This document shows positions 6,924 to 7,500 of a stretch of DNA of 7,500 nt, piece after piece. Made by a program: the position numbers and the translations under genes. Source of the DNA: Planctomycetaceae bacterium (GTDB taxonomy: Bacteria > Planctomycetota > Planctomycetia > Pirellulales > JAEUIK01). The notes under the pieces were generated by a model that ran no database searches, was not told the DNA's origin, and saw nothing but the letters and a program-made list of their open reading frames with translations. Positions within the stretch are counted from its first letter, which is position 1, and each line of letters opens with the position of its first letter. The DNA lies in assembly GCA_015493185.1 (NCBI GenBank), contig WGDQ01000923.1, positions 1 through 7,500 of the forward strand, given 5' to 3'.

Positions 6924-7270
6924 CAGCCGCTTTGCCCGATAGATAAAAGGGCCCCTACAGTGCGCGGCCGCACGCTCGGACGCCGCGCCGCATTTTCTGT
7001 GTGAATCAGCCGCATCGCGGCACCGCAGCCGCGGCAAAGCAGGCCCGACGTGGGGGCCGCCACGCGATGTTTCGCCGGGTGGCCTTGCGAGCCGCACATG
7101 CCGCGGTATAATTACTCGGCGAATCGAGAAGTCGCTGCGGCGCAAGCCTTTTATTGAGCAGTAGTAGCGTCGACACGGCGCTACGAGCCCCTGCCCGCGG
7201 GACGGGCTCAAGGGCCCGCTTCCGAGGCCGCATCGCAGGCAAAGGCTTGTCCAACGCACCTTCGAGATAC
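6924..7270. other. Intergenic region and leader upstream of tRNA-Asp
   Basis: No gene is supported in these 347 bases; short open frames have no recognisable domain. A perfect hairpin GTGCG-CGGC-CGCAC lies at 6960-6973, about 36 bases after the upstream stop. It lacks a T tract, so it is at best a weak transcription end. A promoter lies at 7085-7112. Between it and the tRNA are a 6-bp hairpin, GAGCCC (7185-7190) with GGGCTC (7204-7209), and a 9-bp inverted repeat, CAAGCCTTT (7143-7151) with AAAGGCTTG (7241-7249), which together would close most of the leader. Confidence 0.6.
7085..7112 (+). promoter_or_regulatory. Sigma70-type promoter for the tRNA-Asp unit
   Basis: A perfect TATAAT (7107-7112) lies 16 bases after TTGCGA (7085-7090), giving a good housekeeping promoter. 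Transcription would start near 7119 and give a leader of about 150 nt before the tRNA. This is the best promoter match I found in the window. Confidence 0.6.
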
Positions 7271-7344
<74 letters not shown>

Positions 7345-7363
7345 CTAGCACACCAGGCTCGCC

Positions 7364-7394
7364 AAAGCCCCGTACCGATCTACGGGGCTTTTTT
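7364..7394 (+). terminator. Strong intrinsic terminator after tRNA-Asp
   Basis: AAAGCCCCGTA (7364-7374) pairs perfectly with TACGGGGCTTT (7381-7391) over the six-base loop CCGATC. The T run covers 7389-7394. This is a canonical Rho-independent terminator 20 bases past the tRNA end. Confidence 0.92.
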
Positions 7395-7417
7395 CATGTC
7401 TACGCGGCTTTTTTCAT
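7381..7417 (+). repeat. Tandem duplication of the terminator 3' arm and T tract
   Basis: The 17-base segment at 7381-7397 (3' arm, T run and CAT) recurs at 7401-7417 with a single G-to-C change, giving a 20-bp period. The second copy keeps six T (7409-7414). It could pair with the same 5' arm with one C-C mismatch, forming an alternative hairpin with a larger loop. Confidence 0.85.
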
Positions 7418-7500
7418 CCCCAACGCGAACCGACCCCCGATCTCTTGCGGCCGCCTGCCGCGCATACCGCTGCGCGTGATCTTTTCACACAGCGTGTGTC
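7418..7500. other. Window end, no gene seen
   Basis: No start, domain or RNA gene is supported here. A small perfect hairpin CACAC-AGC-GTGTG sits at 7486-7498, too close to the window edge to interpret. Confidence 0.4.

Noticed and set aside
6964..6971. GCGGCCGC palindrome (also at 7447-7454) as a regulatory site
   Set aside because: This octamer is expected often in G+C-rich DNA and the two copies share no wider context; I see no evidence of function.
7345..7500. Integration of a mobile element at the 3' end of the tRNA
   Set aside because: The tRNA is followed at once by its own terminator, and no integrase or repeated tRNA tail is visible in the remaining bases.

Overview
The window looks like a stretch of bacterial chromosome with a fairly high G+C content, most probably from a planctomycete (Pirellulales-like). 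That guess rests on protein style: a Tat-exported sugar-isomerase-like TIM barrel with a tail I associate with planctomycetes, a secreted right-handed beta-helix protein, and sparse, long intergenic regions. There is no 16S or other decisive marker, so treat the taxonomy as inference.

Layout. Positions 1-2999 (minus strand) hold the first 999 codons of an Lhr-family DEAD/DEAH helicase that runs off the left edge of the window; all N-terminal helicase motifs are intact. A divergent, gene-free region (3000-3562) separates it from two plus-strand genes. It carries a 22-bp imperfect tandem repeat, short dyads and terminator-like hairpins. The first plus-strand gene (3563-5767) encodes a secreted beta-helix protein resembling glycoside hydrolase family GH141. 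The second (5928-6923) encodes a small TIM-barrel protein of the xylose-isomerase-like/AP endonuclease 2 superfamily with a twin-arginine signal. After a second long gap (6924-7270) with a good sigma70-type promoter and a structured leader comes a tRNA-Asp(GTC) (7271-7344), followed by a strong intrinsic terminator whose 3' half is duplicated.

How the parts may work together. The helicase is a DNA-repair-type enzyme and is probably unrelated to its divergent neighbours. The beta-helix protein and the TIM-barrel protein lie on the same strand 160 bp apart, and both appear to be exported, so together they suggest a small extracytoplasmic carbohydrate-processing pair. Their substrate cannot be read from sequence. 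The tRNA gene looks like a free-standing, single-gene transcription unit. I see no CRISPR array, insertion sequence, phage gene or toxin-antitoxin pair, and no clear sign of a new multi-gene system. The more interesting signals are the intergenic tandem repeat, the low-complexity insert in the helicase, the altered metal site in the TIM barrel and the duplicated terminator.
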